A DNA stretch of 64,000 nt from Massilia agrisoli (lineage in GTDB: Bacteria; Pseudomonadota; Gammaproteobacteria; Burkholderiales; Burkholderiaceae_D). The notes beneath the pieces were generated by a model. That model worked only from the letters and a program-made list of their open reading frames with translations, ran no database searches and had not been told where the DNA came from. Both the position numbers and the translations under genes were made by a program. The stretch lies in assembly GCF_020831365.1 (NCBI RefSeq), contig NZ_JAJHPV010000013.1:310001-374000 (forward strand), given 5' to 3'. Numbering within the stretch: the first letter of the stretch is position 1; each line of letters starts with the position of its first letter. This document shows positions 18,353 to 27,085 of the stretch, one piece after another.

Positions 18353-19819
18353 TTAGTCCTCTGGTAACGCTTCTTCGCGCCACTGCAGTCCGTCGCGGCC
18401 GATCAGCGCCGACGATGCCGCCGGGCCCCAGGTGCCGGCGGTATAAGGCACCGGCATGCTGTCTTCCTGCTCCCAGTGGTTCAGGATCGGCTCGACCCAT
18501 TCCCATGCGGCTTCGAGCTCGTCGCCGCGCATGAACAGGGTCAGCTGGCCGCGCAGGACGTCAAGCAGCAGGCGTTCATAGGCCTCCATGCGCGGCGCCT
18601 TGAACTGCTCCTTGAAATCGAGTTCGAGTTCGGCCTGCTTCAGGCGCATGCCGTCGCCAGGCGTCTTGGCCATCAGGTTCATGCGCAGGCCTTCATCAGG
18701 CTGCAGGCGGATGACCAGGCTGTTTGGCTGGAAGCTGTTGGTCGGCTGGTTGAAGATCGAATGCGGGATCGGCTTGAAGCGCACCACGATTTCGGCCAGG
18801 CGGTCGGCCATGCGCTTACCGGTGCGCAGGTAGAACGGCACGCCGGCCCAGCGCCAGGTATCGATTTCGGCTTTCAGCGCGACGAAGGTCTCGGTGCGCG
18901 ACTGCTGCGGCGCGTCCGGTTCGTCGCGGTAGCTCGGCACCGCGGTGCCATCGACATGGCCGGCGCGGTACTGGCCGCGCACGATGTTCTGCGACAGCGT
19001 GGTCGGGGTGAAGCGCTTGAGCGAACGCAGGACCTGCAGCTTGGCGTCGCGCACGGCGTCTGGCGCGATCGAGGTCGGCGGCTCCATCGCGACGATACAC
19101 AGCAGCTGCAGGAGGTGGTTTTGCAGCATGTCGCGCAGCGCGCCCGACGTGTCGTAGTAGCCCATGCGGTTCCCCACGCCGATCTTCTCGGCGATGGTGA
19201 TCTGGACGTCCGAAATCCATTCGCGGCGCCACAGCGGCTCGAACAGGATGTTCCCGAAGCGCAGGGCCAGCAGGTTCTGCACGGTCTCCTTGCCCAGGTA
19301 GTGGTCGATCCGGTAGATCTGGTTTTCGGCGAACACCTTGCCCACGTCGGCGTTGATCTGCTTGGCGCTGGCGAGGTCGCGGCCGAGCGGCTTTTCCAGC
19401 ACCACGCGCGAGTTTTGCGTCGCCAGCCCGGTGGCGGCGAGGTTGTCGCAGATGCGCGCGAACAGGTTCGGCGGCGTGGCGAGGTAGTAGACGCGGGTCA
19501 GCGCCTCATCGGTGCGCAGCGCCTCAACCAGCGGGCCGTAGGTCGACGCTTCGGTCGCATTGAGCGACACGTAGGCGATACGCGCGGTGAACCTGGCCCA
19601 CACCGTTTCATCGACATGCTTCAGGTGCGGCTTCGACGTGCTCTCGACTGCGGCCATGAACTCATCCTGCGACCACTCATGGCGGCCGACGCAGATGATG
19701 CGCGCGGTCGGCGGGAGGTCATTGCATACGTCGCGGGAGTACATTGCCGGCAGCAGCTTGCGCATCGCCAGATCGCCGCTGCCGCCAAAGAGAACGAGGT
19801 CGAAATCGGAAAGAGCCAT
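18353..19819 (-). CDS. zwf: Glucose-6-phosphate 1-dehydrogenase
   Basis: 488 residues, normal length. NADP-binding motif FGGSGDLAMRKLLPA at the N-terminus and the active-site signature RIDHYLGKETVQN are present. It oxidises glucose-6-phosphate to 6-phosphogluconolactone, the entry into the Entner-Doudoroff and pentose phosphate pathways. The upstream in-frame ATG at 19870 would add 17 non-family residues; the ATG at 19817-19819 is preferred. Two HexR-like sites lie 92-140 bases upstream. It is probably co-transcribed with hexR, giving autoregulation. Confidence 0.97.
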   Translation of the reverse strand: MALSDFDLVLFGGSGDLAMRKLLPAMYSRDVCNDLPPTARIICVGRHEWSQDEFMAAVESTSKPHLKHVDETVWARFTARIAYVSLNATEASTYGPLVEALRTDEALTRVYYLATPPNLFARICDNLAATGLATQNSRVVLEKPLGRDLASAKQINADVGKVFAENQIYRIDHYLGKETVQNLLALRFGNILFEPLWRREWISDVQITIAEKIGVGNRMGYYDTSGALRDMLQNHLLQLLCIVAMEPPTSIAPDAVRDAKLQVLRSLKRFTPTTLSQNIVRGQYRAGHVDGTAVPSYRDEPDAPQQSRTETFVALKAEIDTWRWAGVPFYLRTGKRMADRLAEIVVRFKPIPHSIFNQPTNSFQPNSLVIRLQPDEGLRMNLMAKTPGDGMRLKQAELELDFKEQFKAPRMEAYERLLLDVLRGQLTLFMRGDELEAAWEWVEPILNHWEQEDSMPVPYTAGTWGPAASSALIGRDGLQWREEALPED

Positions 19820-19910
19820 AGTATTTGATCGCAGAAAGTAGATGCCGAGGGAAGGTGATGCAGCGTTCAAGCCTGCGCTGGCGCACGCAAAAGCAGGTTG
19901 GCGCAGTATT

Positions 19911-19927
19911 TATGTAAATTTACTACA
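19911..19927. promoter_or_regulatory. HexR-like operator 1 (zwf promoter region)
   Basis: TATGTAAATTTACTACA, one of four copies of the motif TAYGTAAATTTACTACA in the window. It lies 92 bases upstream of the zwf start, on the side from which zwf-hexR is transcribed, and 32 bases (about three helical turns) from a second copy. Confidence 0.65.
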
Positions 19928-19942
19928 CCAATATCTGCTTGG

Positions 19943-19959
19943 CAAGTAAATCTACTACA
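19943..19959. promoter_or_regulatory. HexR-like operator 2 (zwf promoter region)
   Basis: CAAGTAAATCTACTACA, matching operator 1 at 13 of 17 positions and in the same orientation, exactly 32 bases away. The pair falls in the 158-base gap between zwf and the gene at 19978. Confidence 0.6.
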
Positions 19960-19977
19960 TTATCGACCCGCAACAAA

Positions 19978-20436
19978 TCACTCGTCTTTCGCCGCCAGCG
20001 ACATCGAGTCGATCCGCCCTCCGGTGCTGGCGATGTACAGGGTGCGGTTTTCGCAGGTCAGCTCCAGCCTTGCAGGCAATGGCTGCGGCAGGTTGAGTCG
20101 CTGTGCCACGCTCTCCTGCGACCATCCGCGCGCGGCAATGTGGGAACGCTCCATGATGGAACTGACGACCCACGGCTTGCCATCGGGTGTCACGCGGTAG
20201 TCGATCTGCGCGTCGCGGCCCTCGAAGCGGTAGGTCGAACCTTTGCCTCCCTTGCCGACAAACCTGTCCGGCGGCGCGCCGGTGCGGCCTTCGACCTGGG
20301 CGGCGAGGTGCGCGTCTTCCTGCTGGATGAAAGCGCAGATGCCTTTATGGCTTTCAGTTGCTGCGTTGGCGTGCGCGGTGAGGCACAGGGCACTGGCGGC
20401 TGCCAGCATGCGGAGGGAAAGGTTTGATTTTGTCAT
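19978..20436 (-). CDS. Hypothetical exported protein in the sugar cluster
   Basis: 152 residues, not recognised. Residues 1-25 form a signal peptide ending AHANA, so the protein is probably periplasmic. The mature part contains a single pair of cysteines (CAFIQQ and LTCENR) that could form a disulfide, and otherwise looks like a small soluble domain. Its start overlaps the stop of the lactonase gene by 4 bases (ATGA), so it is the last gene of the pgi-lactonase transcription unit, before the HexR-like sites of zwf. No function is assigned. Confidence 0.75.
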   Translation of the reverse strand: MTKSNLSLRMLAAASALCLTAHANAATESHKGICAFIQQEDAHLAAQVEGRTGAPPDRFVGKGGKGSTYRFEGRDAQIDYRVTPDGKPWVVSSIMERSHIAARGWSQESVAQRLNLPQPLPARLELTCENRTLYIASTGGRIDSMSLAAKDE

Positions 20437-21332
20437 GGCTGGTATGCATTCTCTACGCGGCCTGCGACATCGACGCGCAACGATAACAGGCGGCCGGTTA
20501 GTGGGAACTGCGCGATTTCCTCGGCGGGACGGTTGCCAAGGCTGGTGATAAACAGTGTTCGCATGTCGTCGCCGCCGAAAGCCATCATGGTCGGGCAGCG
20601 GACCGGGAGGTTCAGTTCATTGAGCAGTTCACCGTCGGCCGAAAAGCGCAGCAGGCGCGCACCTTCGATCATCGCGACCCAGTAGGCGCCTTCGCTGTCG
20701 ACCGCCGCGCCGTCCGGACGGCCGCCGTAGTTGCGGGTCTTATCGGTCGAAAACTGCTGGAAGCGCGATGGATGCGAGACGGCGCCGGTCGCGCTGTCGA
20801 ACTGGTAGCGGTCGACGCGGTGGGTGGTGGTGTCGGCGTGGTACATCGAGGTCGCATCGAGCGAGAAGGCGAGGCCGTTCGAGACCGTCATCCCGCCCGA
20901 CCATTTGAGCTGGATTTTGCCTTTTTCGAGGCAGAACATCTGCGCGGCCTGCTGGTCGCGCGGTTCATAGATCGTGCCGACCCAGAACCGGCCAGCCGGA
21001 TCGACGCGGCCGTCGTTAAACCGTGTGGTGGTCATGTCGTACGGCGCCGGCGCGATCTCGGCAATGCTGCCGTCTTGCGGATTGAAGGTGTAGAACCCCG
21101 TGCGCATCGCCACGACAAGGCCGCCGGTGGCGTTCAGCGCGAGCGTCGACGGCTCGCTTGGCATGCGCCATTCGTCGTGCGTGCCGGTCGAAGGATTGAG
21201 GCGGTGGATCGTGAAGCCGCCGATGTCGACCCAGTAGAGGCATGATTCGGCCGGATGCCAGATCGGGCACTCGCCAGTATGCATTGGCGCGTCGTAGGCG
21301 ACCTTGATGTCGTCAGCGATTATGGTCGTCAT
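20433..21332 (-). CDS. SMP-30/gluconolactonase family protein
   Basis: 299 residues forming a six-bladed propeller of the SMP-30/regucalcin family. The metal ligands are visible: Glu in TGECPIWHP, Asn in NDGRVDPAGRFWVG and VSNGLAFSLD, and Asp in PDGAAVDSEGAYWVA. Members hydrolyse sugar lactones. No signal peptide is seen, so it acts in the cytoplasm. It lies between pgi and a small exported protein with a 1-base gap to pgi, in a cluster that has zwf and edd but no visible pgl gene, so it may open 6-phosphogluconolactone or gluconolactone; this is inferred from position. Confidence 0.88.
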   Translation of the reverse strand: MTTIIADDIKVAYDAPMHTGECPIWHPAESCLYWVDIGGFTIHRLNPSTGTHDEWRMPSEPSTLALNATGGLVVAMRTGFYTFNPQDGSIAEIAPAPYDMTTTRFNDGRVDPAGRFWVGTIYEPRDQQAAQMFCLEKGKIQLKWSGGMTVSNGLAFSLDATSMYHADTTTHRVDRYQFDSATGAVSHPSRFQQFSTDKTRNYGGRPDGAAVDSEGAYWVAMIEGARLLRFSADGELLNELNLPVRCPTMMAFGGDDMRTLFITSLGNRPAEEIAQFPLTGRLLSLRVDVAGRVENAYQP

Positions 21333-21333
21333 A

Positions 21334-22977
21334 TCAGGTCGCTGCCTTGGCCATCGCAATCAGGCCGTTGGTCGAGCTGTCGTGCCGCTCTGGTTTGGCT
21401 TCGCCGGTGAGCTCCGCCTCGATATTCCTGGCCAGTACCTTGCCAAGCTCCACGCCCCACTGGTCGAAGCTGTTCACATCCCACAGCACGCCCTGCACAA
21501 ACGTTTTGTGCTCGTACAGCGCAACCAGGGCGCCCAGCGTGTACGGGTTGAGGTACTCCATCAGGATGGTATTGCTCGGGCGGTTGCCAGGGAAGGTCTT
21601 GTGCGGCGCCAGGCGCTCCACTTCGGCCAGCGGCAGGCCTTGCTGCTGCAGGTCGGCGCGCACTTCGTCCAGCGTTTTACCCTTCATGAAGGCTTCCGAC
21701 TGCGCGAAGCAGTTGGCCAGCAGCGCAGCGTGATGGTTCTCGTAGTCGTGCGCAGGGCGCAGCGCTGCGATGAAGTCGATAGGCGTAACATCGGTGCCCT
21801 GATGGAGCAGCTGGAAGTAGGCATGCTGGCCGTTGGTGCCGCAGTCGCCCCAGACGACCGGGCAGGTCGGCACGTCAAGCGGCTCGCCGTCGCGGGTGAC
21901 GCGCTTGCCGTTGCTTTCCATTTCAAGCTGCTGCAGGTAGGCCGGGAAGCGATTCAGGTCCTGGTGGTAGGGCGCGATCGACACCGACGGGCAGCCGAGG
22001 AACTGGCGGTTCCAGAAACCGACCAGGCCAAGCAGCACCGGCATGTTCTTGTCCAGCGGCGCTTCCTTGAAGTGCAGGTCCATCGCGTGCGCGCCGGCCA
22101 GCAGGTCGCTGAAATAGCCGAAGCCGACCGCCAGCGCAACCGGCAGGCCGATCGCCGACCATACCGAATAACGGCCGCCGACCCAGTCCCAGAACGGGAA
22201 CATGTTGGCCGGGTCGATGCCGAAGGCCTTGATCGCTTCGGTGTTGGTCGATACGGCGACGAAGTGGCGCGACAGTTCCGATTCCTTTGCGTGCTGCAGG
22301 AACCATGCACGCGCGGTCTGCGCGTTCATCATGGTTTCGGCAGTGGTGAAGGTTTTGGACGCGATGATGAACAGTGTCGTCTCCGGGTTCACTTTCGACA
22401 GCGCGGCGTCGATGTCATGGCCGTCGACGTTGGAGACGAAGTGCATGGCCAGGCGGGGGTGCGCATACTGGCGCAGCGCCAGGCAGATCATCTTGGGGCC
22501 GAGGTCCGAACCGCCGATGCCGATGTTGACGATGTCGGTGATCGGCTTGCCGGTGTAGCCCAGCCAGGTGCCCGCGCGGACGGTGTCGGAAAAGGCGCGC
22601 ACGCGGTCGAGCACTGCGTGCACGTCAGCGATGACGTCCTGGCCGTCGACCGACAGCTTGGCCGTGCGCGGCGCGCGCAGCGCGGTATGCAGCACGGCGC
22701 GGCCTTCTGTCAGGTTGATCTTCTCGCCGGCGAACATGGCGTCGCGGCGCGCCTCGAGCCCGCGCTCGCGGGCTAGGTCAACCAGCAGTTCAAGCGTGCG
22801 CCCGTCAAGCCGGTTTTTTGAATAGTCTAAGAACAGGCCGGCGGCATCGACGGTCAGCTTCGGAAAGCGCTCGGCGTCTGCGGCAAACAGGCCGCGCAAT
22901 TGCCAGTCTTCTGCCTCGACGGCGTGGGTTTCAAGGGCCTGGAAGCTGGCGGTGTGGGTGAGGGATGGCTGGCGCAT
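21334..22977 (-). CDS. pgi: Glucose-6-phosphate isomerase
   Basis: 547 residues, the long bacterial/eukaryal type. Signatures include NIGIGGSDLGPKMI, DWVGGRYSVWSAIGLP (family signature 1) and SFDQWGVELGKVLA (signature 2). It interconverts glucose-6-phosphate and fructose-6-phosphate. It is divergent from edd across 300 bases. A HexR-like site lies about 75 bases before its start, so it is probably part of the HexR regulon here. The lactonase gene follows directly, 1 base after its stop. Confidence 0.97.
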   Translation of the reverse strand: MRQPSLTHTASFQALETHAVEAEDWQLRGLFAADAERFPKLTVDAAGLFLDYSKNRLDGRTLELLVDLARERGLEARRDAMFAGEKINLTEGRAVLHTALRAPRTAKLSVDGQDVIADVHAVLDRVRAFSDTVRAGTWLGYTGKPITDIVNIGIGGSDLGPKMICLALRQYAHPRLAMHFVSNVDGHDIDAALSKVNPETTLFIIASKTFTTAETMMNAQTARAWFLQHAKESELSRHFVAVSTNTEAIKAFGIDPANMFPFWDWVGGRYSVWSAIGLPVALAVGFGYFSDLLAGAHAMDLHFKEAPLDKNMPVLLGLVGFWNRQFLGCPSVSIAPYHQDLNRFPAYLQQLEMESNGKRVTRDGEPLDVPTCPVVWGDCGTNGQHAYFQLLHQGTDVTPIDFIAALRPAHDYENHHAALLANCFAQSEAFMKGKTLDEVRADLQQQGLPLAEVERLAPHKTFPGNRPSNTILMEYLNPYTLGALVALYEHKTFVQGVLWDVNSFDQWGVELGKVLARNIEAELTGEAKPERHDSSTNGLIAMAKAAT

Positions 22978-23050
22978 GGATCTCGTACGTTGGACAGGTT
23001 GGAAGACAGTCGCGCATAGCGCGTAAGATTATCGAATAATACATGATGAA

Positions 23051-23067
23051 TACGTAAATTCACTACA
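23051..23067. promoter_or_regulatory. HexR-like operator 3 (pgi promoter region)
   Basis: TACGTAAATTCACTACA, 15 of 17 positions identical to operator 1. It lies 74 bases upstream of pgi in the pgi/edd divergent gap, oriented the same way relative to pgi as operators 1 and 2 are to zwf. Confidence 0.65.
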
Positions 23068-23089
23068 AAAGCGATTTTCCAAAGGGCGG

Positions 23090-23180
23090 CGTAGGGCGGG
23101 TAAGCGCGCAGCGCGCACCCGCCGGTGCAAGCGCCAACACGGCGCTGGCGGATGCGCGCGAACGCTTATCCGCCCTACGC
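23090..23180. repeat. Palindromic repeat pair, family A
   Basis: Two inverted arms, GTAGGGCGGGTAAGCGCGCA at the left and GATGCGCGCGAACGCTTATC followed by CGCCCTACG at the right, with a 20-odd base middle. It is unusual in sitting between two divergent genes (pgi and edd) and between their HexR-like sites. It fills most of this 300-base gap; beyond the operators nothing else is seen in it. Confidence 0.85.
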
Positions 23181-23237
23181 ACCTCGGTGTGCTGTGGAAA
23201 AGCGGGAAAACTGCCGAATAGCCATCCGCCGCCGTTT

Positions 23238-23254
23238 TGTAGTAAAATTTCATA
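23238..23254. promoter_or_regulatory. HexR-like operator 4 (edd promoter region)
   Basis: TGTAGTAAAATTTCATA; its reverse complement TATGAAATTTTACTACA matches operator 1 at 15 of 17 positions. It lies 23 bases before the edd start, overlapping where the promoter or early transcript should be, and is inverted relative to operator 3, as expected for the opposite strand gene. Confidence 0.65.
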
Positions 23255-23277
23255 AAATCAATTCAAAAGGAACGACC

Positions 23278-25191
23278 ATGGCCTTGCATCCTGTAGTTGA
23301 CGCGGTAACGCAGCGGATCATCAAGCGCAGCAAACCTTCACGTACGGCGTACCTGGCGCACCTCGAAGCGGCGCGCATGCGCGGCGTGCAGCGCGGCGCG
23401 CTGTCGTGCACGAACCTGGCGCATGGCTTTGCTGCCTTCCCGGCCAACGACAAGCTGAAGCTCAAGGAATTCAAGAAGCCATCGGTCGCCATCGTCTCCT
23501 CGTACAACGACATGCTGTCGGCGCACCAGCCGTTCGAGTCGTTCCCGGCGATTATCAAGGACGCGGTGCGCAAGGCCGACGCGGTCGCGCAGTTCGCCGG
23601 CGGCGTGCCTGCGATGTGCGACGGCGTGACCCAGGGCCAGCCGGGCATGGAGCTGTCGCTGTTCTCGCGCGATGCGATCGCAATGGCGACCGCGGTGGCG
23701 CTGTCCCACAATATGTTCGACTCGGCGCTGTACCTGGGCGTGTGCGACAAAATCGTGCCGGGCCTGCTGATCGGCGCGCTGCACTTCGGCCACCTGCCTG
23801 CGGTGTTCGTACCGGCCGGCCCGATGACGACCGGTATCTCGAACAAAGAGAAAGCGCGCATCCGCCAGCTGTACGCGCAGGGCAAGGCCACGCGCGAGGA
23901 GCTGCTGGAGAACGAAGCGGCCTCGTACCACAGCGCCGGCACCTGTACCTTCTACGGCACCGCCAACAGCAACCAGATGCTGATGGAGATCATGGGCCTG
24001 CACATGCCGGGCGCCGCCTTCATCACGCCAGGCACGCCGCTGCGCGACGCGCTGACCGCAGCCGCCGCCCAGCGCGCTGTCGCCATCAGCGAGCAGGGTA
24101 GCTACACGCCGGTCGGCCACGTGGTCGACGAGAAGTGCATGGTCAACGCCATCATCGGCCTGCTGGCCACCGGCGGTTCGACCAACCACACGCTGCACCT
24201 GGTGGCGATCGCGCGCGCAGCTGGCATCGTGATTGACTGGAACGACTTCAACGAGCTGTCGGCGGTCATCCCGATGCTGACCCGGATCTACCCGAACGGC
24301 GACGCCGACGTGAACCACTTCCACGCCGCTGGCGGCACCGGCTTCGTGATCCGCGAACTGCTTGACGCCGGCCTGCTGCACGACGACGTCACCACCATCC
24401 TCGGCAAAGGCCTGCGCGCCCACTGCACCGAGCCGTTCCTGGACGGCGAACAGGTGGTCTGGAAGCCGGCTCCTGAGATCACCGGCGACGACAGCGTGCT
24501 GCGTCCTGCCAGCGCACCGTTCTCGCCTGACGGCGGCATGGTGCTGGTCGACGGTAACCTCGGCCGCGCGGTGATGAAGGTGTCGGCGGTGAAGATCGAG
24601 CACCGCGTGGTGGAAGCGCCCGCGCTGACCTTCGATTCGCAGGAAGACTTTATGCACGCATACAAAGCGGGCCGCCTGGACCGCGATTTCGTGGCGGTGC
24701 TGCGCTTCCAGGGCCCGCGCGCCAACGGCATGCCGGAACTGCACGCGCTGACCCCGGCGCTGGCAAACTTGCAGGATGCAGGCCGCAAGGTGGCGCTGGT
24801 GACCGACGGCCGCATGTCCGGCGCGTCCGGCAAAGTGCCTGCTGCCATCCACGTGTCGCCTGAGATCCTGGCCGGCGGCCCGCTTGGCCTGGTGCGCGAC
24901 GGCGACATCATCCGCCTTGACGCCGGTACCGGCACGCTGGAGGCGCTGGTGCCGGCCGAAGTCTGGGCCGCGCGTACGCAAGCCACGGCTAACCTGGGCT
25001 CGTGCCAGGTCGGCATGGGCCGCGAGCTGTTTGCGATGTTCCGCAGTACCACCAGCCCGGCAGAGGAGGGCGCGGCGACGTTCCCGCTGCCGGCGCCCAT
25101 TCCAAGTACCCTCAACGTGCATGAAGGCGCCGACATCGGCAACACGGTGCCGGGATCCGATGAAGACTTTTTGATCAAAAATCCAAAATGA
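23278..25191 (+). CDS. edd: Phosphogluconate dehydratase
   Basis: 637 residues of the IlvD/Edd family. The iron-sulfur and active-site regions [20 protein letters not shown] and [14 protein letters not shown] mark Edd rather than Ilv[21 protein letters not shown] is the conserved C-terminal motif. It dehydrates 6-phosphogluconate to KDPG. The frame is open far upstream, but the ATG at 23278 has an AAAAGGAACG ribosome site. Its stop overlaps the eda start by 4 bases, so the two are translationally coupled. Confidence 0.97.
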   Translation: MALHPVVDAVTQRIIKRSKPSRTAYLAHLEAARMRGVQRGALSCTNLAHGFAAFPANDKLKLKEFKKPSVAIVSSYNDMLSAHQPFESFPAIIKDAVRKADAVAQFAGGVPAMCDGVTQGQPGMELSLFSRDAIAMATAVALSHNMFDSALYLGVCDKIVPGLLIGALHFGHLPAVFVPAGPMTTGISNKEKARIRQLYAQGKATREELLENEAASYHSAGTCTFYGTANSNQMLMEIMGLHMPGAAFITPGTPLRDALTAAAAQRAVAISEQGSYTPVGHVVDEKCMVNAIIGLLATGGSTNHTLHLVAIARAAGIVIDWNDFNELSAVIPMLTRIYPNGDADVNHFHAAGGTGFVIRELLDAGLLHDDVTTILGKGLRAHCTEPFLDGEQVVWKPAPEITGDDSVLRPASAPFSPDGGMVLVDGNLGRAVMKVSAVKIEHRVVEAPALTFDSQEDFMHAYKAGRLDRDFVAVLRFQGPRANGMPELHALTPALANLQDAGRKVALVTDGRMSGASGKVPAAIHVSPEILAGGPLGLVRDGDIIRLDAGTGTLEALVPAEVWAARTQATANLGSCQVGMGRELFAMFRSTTSPAEEGAATFPLPAPIPSTLNVHEGADIGNTVPGSDEDFLIKNPK

Positions 25192-25811
25192 CCATGACCC
25201 TACTCGACATCATGCGCTCGGCGAGCGTAATCCCGGTAATCGCCATCGACGATCCTGACCACGCGGTGCCACTGGCCGAAGCGCTGGTCGCCGGCGGCAT
25301 CCGGGTGCTGGAAGTGACGCTGCGCACCGAGCATGGCCTGGGCGCGATCCGTGCGATGGCCCAGGTGCCGGGCGCAATCGTCGGCGTCGGCACGCTGACC
25401 CAGGGCGATGAATTTGCCGCCGCACGCGATGCGGGCGCGGTGTTCGGCGTGTCGCCTGGCCTGACGCCTGCGCTGATCGAAGCGTCGCGCAAGAGCGGAC
25501 TGCCACTGCTGCCTGGCGTGATGACGCCGTCGGAAGTGATGGCTGCGCGCGAAGCGGGCTTCCGCCAGCTGAAGCTGTTCCCGGCGGTGCCGGCCGGCGG
25601 TGTCGGCATGCTCAACGCGATCGGTGGCCCGCTGCCTGACGTGACCTTTTGCCCGACCGGCGGCATTTCGATCGATACCGCCCCGCAGTTTTTGGCATGC
25701 AAAAACGTCGCCTGCGTGGGCGGTTCGTGGCTGACGCCGAAAGACGCGATCAAGGCAGGCAACTGGGCGCACATAACCGAGCTGGCCCGCGCGGCCGCCG
25801 CCCTGCGCTAA
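25188..25811 (+). CDS. eda: KHG/KDPG aldolase
   Basis: 207 residues. The start [18 protein letters not shown], the active-site GVGTLTQ region, the Schiff-base lysine in FRQLKLFPA and the phosphate-binding [12 protein letters not shown] are all typical. It cleaves KDPG to pyruvate and glyceraldehyde-3-phosphate, the last step of the Entner-Doudoroff pathway. The ATG overlaps the edd stop (ATGA). Confidence 0.97.
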   Translation: MTMTLLDIMRSASVIPVIAIDDPDHAVPLAEALVAGGIRVLEVTLRTEHGLGAIRAMAQVPGAIVGVGTLTQGDEFAAARDAGAVFGVSPGLTPALIEASRKSGLPLLPGVMTPSEVMAAREAGFRQLKLFPAVPAGGVGMLNAIGGPLPDVTFCPTGGISIDTAPQFLACKNVACVGGSWLTPKDAIKAGNWAHITELARAAAALR

Positions 25812-25821
25812 CGCAAATGAA

Positions 25822-25848
25822 CGCGGCGCGTGCAAACCACGCGCCGCG
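25822..25848 (+). terminator. Hairpin after edd-eda (no U-run)
   Basis: An 11-bp GC stem CGCGGCGCGTG / CACGCGCCGCG with a 5-base loop, 11 bases after the eda stop. There is no U-rich tail, so it may be a transcript-stabilising hairpin or a weak terminator rather than a classical intrinsic one. Confidence 0.5.
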
Positions 25849-25861
25849 CTAGAATGGGCGG

Positions 25862-26443
25862 ATGGCACATGAACCGCCGCACATACTCATCACGCCGGCA
25901 GCACGTCCGGCGGCGCGGCCTCACCGTCCGTTGACGGAGGGCGAGGTTCGCATGGCCTCGACCATCTTTGGCGACGCCATCGATTACACGCGGGTGCGCA
26001 TCTTCGGCCGCCGCTACCTTCCATTCGGGCTCCAGCCGCGCAACTGCGCAATGTCCCCCAACGGCAGTATCTACTTTCACCGCTCTTGCTGCCTGAGTGA
26101 TTTCTCGCGCGGCGACGACCATGCCAGGCACTGGTTCATGCACGAGATGGTGCACGTGTGGCAGCACCAGCTGGGTTATCCGGTGCGCTTGCGCGGAGCG
26201 ATCCGCATCGGTCTCGGCTACCGCTATGAACTCGCGCCCGGCAAAACGCTCGCCGACTTCAACATGGAAGCGCAGGGCGACCTGCTGGCCGACTATTTCG
26301 TGCTCAGGCACTTGCGCTCGCCGCGCACCATGCGGCAGCCGCGTTATGCGGACAACCGCGCCTTGTTCGAGAATGTGCTCGCAGGGTTCCTGGCCGATCC
26401 GTCCGACCGGTCGAACCTGCCGCGCCGGCTGATCCGCCTCTAG
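25862..26443 (+). CDS. Vgr-related protein with HExxH-like motif
   Basis: 193 residues resembling short proteins annotated as vgr-related in Burkholderiales and other proteobacteria. The recognisable order is LTEGEVRMASTIFGDAIDYTRV, SPNGSIYFHRSC, then MHEMVHVWQHQ, a zinc-metallopeptidase-like HExxH motif near residues 95-99. Close relatives are found fused or next to VgrG spike proteins of type VI secretion, but no such gene is in this window. Whether it is a peptidase is not shown. There is no signal peptide. The start ATG at 25862 lies just 14 bases after the eda hairpin. Confidence 0.75.
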   Translation: MAHEPPHILITPAARPAARPHRPLTEGEVRMASTIFGDAIDYTRVRIFGRRYLPFGLQPRNCAMSPNGSIYFHRSCCLSDFSRGDDHARHWFMHEMVHVWQHQLGYPVRLRGAIRIGLGYRYELAPGKTLADFNMEAQGDLLADYFVLRHLRSPRTMRQPRYADNRALFENVLAGFLADPSDRSNLPRRLIRL

Positions 26444-26481
26444 CAGCTTATACGGTTCGTTCGTCACGCCCTCAAGGTTGG

Positions 26482-26934
26482 TTAGCCGCGCGGCTTGCCC
26501 GCTTCGCCAAGCGTGTCGAGCGTGACATGTGCGACTTCGCCGACGAGGGTAATAACCGACACTGGGCCGGCGGCGCGCAGGCTCAAATTTCAGTAGTTTG
26601 CACGGGCCCCGGGTGATCGTCTCGGCAGGTGTCCGGAAGATCGACGCGGCGGCCTCCTGCGCGACGGCGAGGGATACTGCTAACGCGGTGCGGAGCAAGG
26701 TTGCCAGCATCGACAACAACAAGGTCTTCGAGCAGCGGTAGCGCATAGGGGGGCACAGTTGATCGTGGGCGAACGATACACGCAGCGCAAGCCCGCGTCC
26801 ATCCACGTTGGGTAAGCGCTGCTGCCCAAGGACTTTCGACGTGTTTGCTCAAGATAAATTGATGCGGCATGATGCGGCATCAAACGCGAAACGCGGCTAT
26901 CGTCAACTACGAGGACTGTCTTGGTATCGGTCAT
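26482..26934 (-). pseudogene. Decayed CheY-like response regulator
   Basis: The start is convincing: GGGAAG ribosome site, ATG at 26932-26934 and MTDTKTVLVVDDSRVSRLMP, the receiver-domain N-terminus with its acidic pair. A 10-bp tandem duplication (26861-26880) then shifts the frame; deleting one copy restores RLMPHQFILSKH, the expected first helix. Further lesions follow: later pieces resembling a receiver (LPNVDGRGLAL, ETITRGPCKLLKF) appear in other frames, and a final open piece ends AHVTLDTLGEAGKPRG at the TAA 26482-26484. Together they make a broken gene within the 642-base gap between the Vgr-related gene and rpiA. I see nothing else in that gap. Confidence 0.7.
26861..26880. repeat. 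10-bp tandem duplication inside the response regulator remnant
   Basis: GATGCGGCAT occurs twice head to tail. It breaks the reading frame of the receiver-like gene on the minus strand just after VDDSRVSRLM. It looks like a slippage or duplication event and may be the first inactivating change. Confidence 0.85.
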
Positions 26935-27085
26935 GTCGGCTTCCCTGAAAACTGTCGCACCGACCATTCTGTCCCCAAGTCCGCCTCGCTTATTGCCAAC
27001 CAGCACGTTCTCTGCGCTGCGTCTTTGTTGCCGTGGCGGCAGCGCGATCCGTTAAAATGGCGTATTCCTCATTTTTACGCATATC

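Noticed and set aside
23338-25122. 594-codon minus-strand frame opposite edd
   Set aside because: Shadow of edd, whose motifs are fully intact.
26444-27085. A possible small genomic island or toxin gene in the 642-base gap
   Set aside because: The content is explained by a decayed response regulator; no repeats, integrase or tRNA are present.
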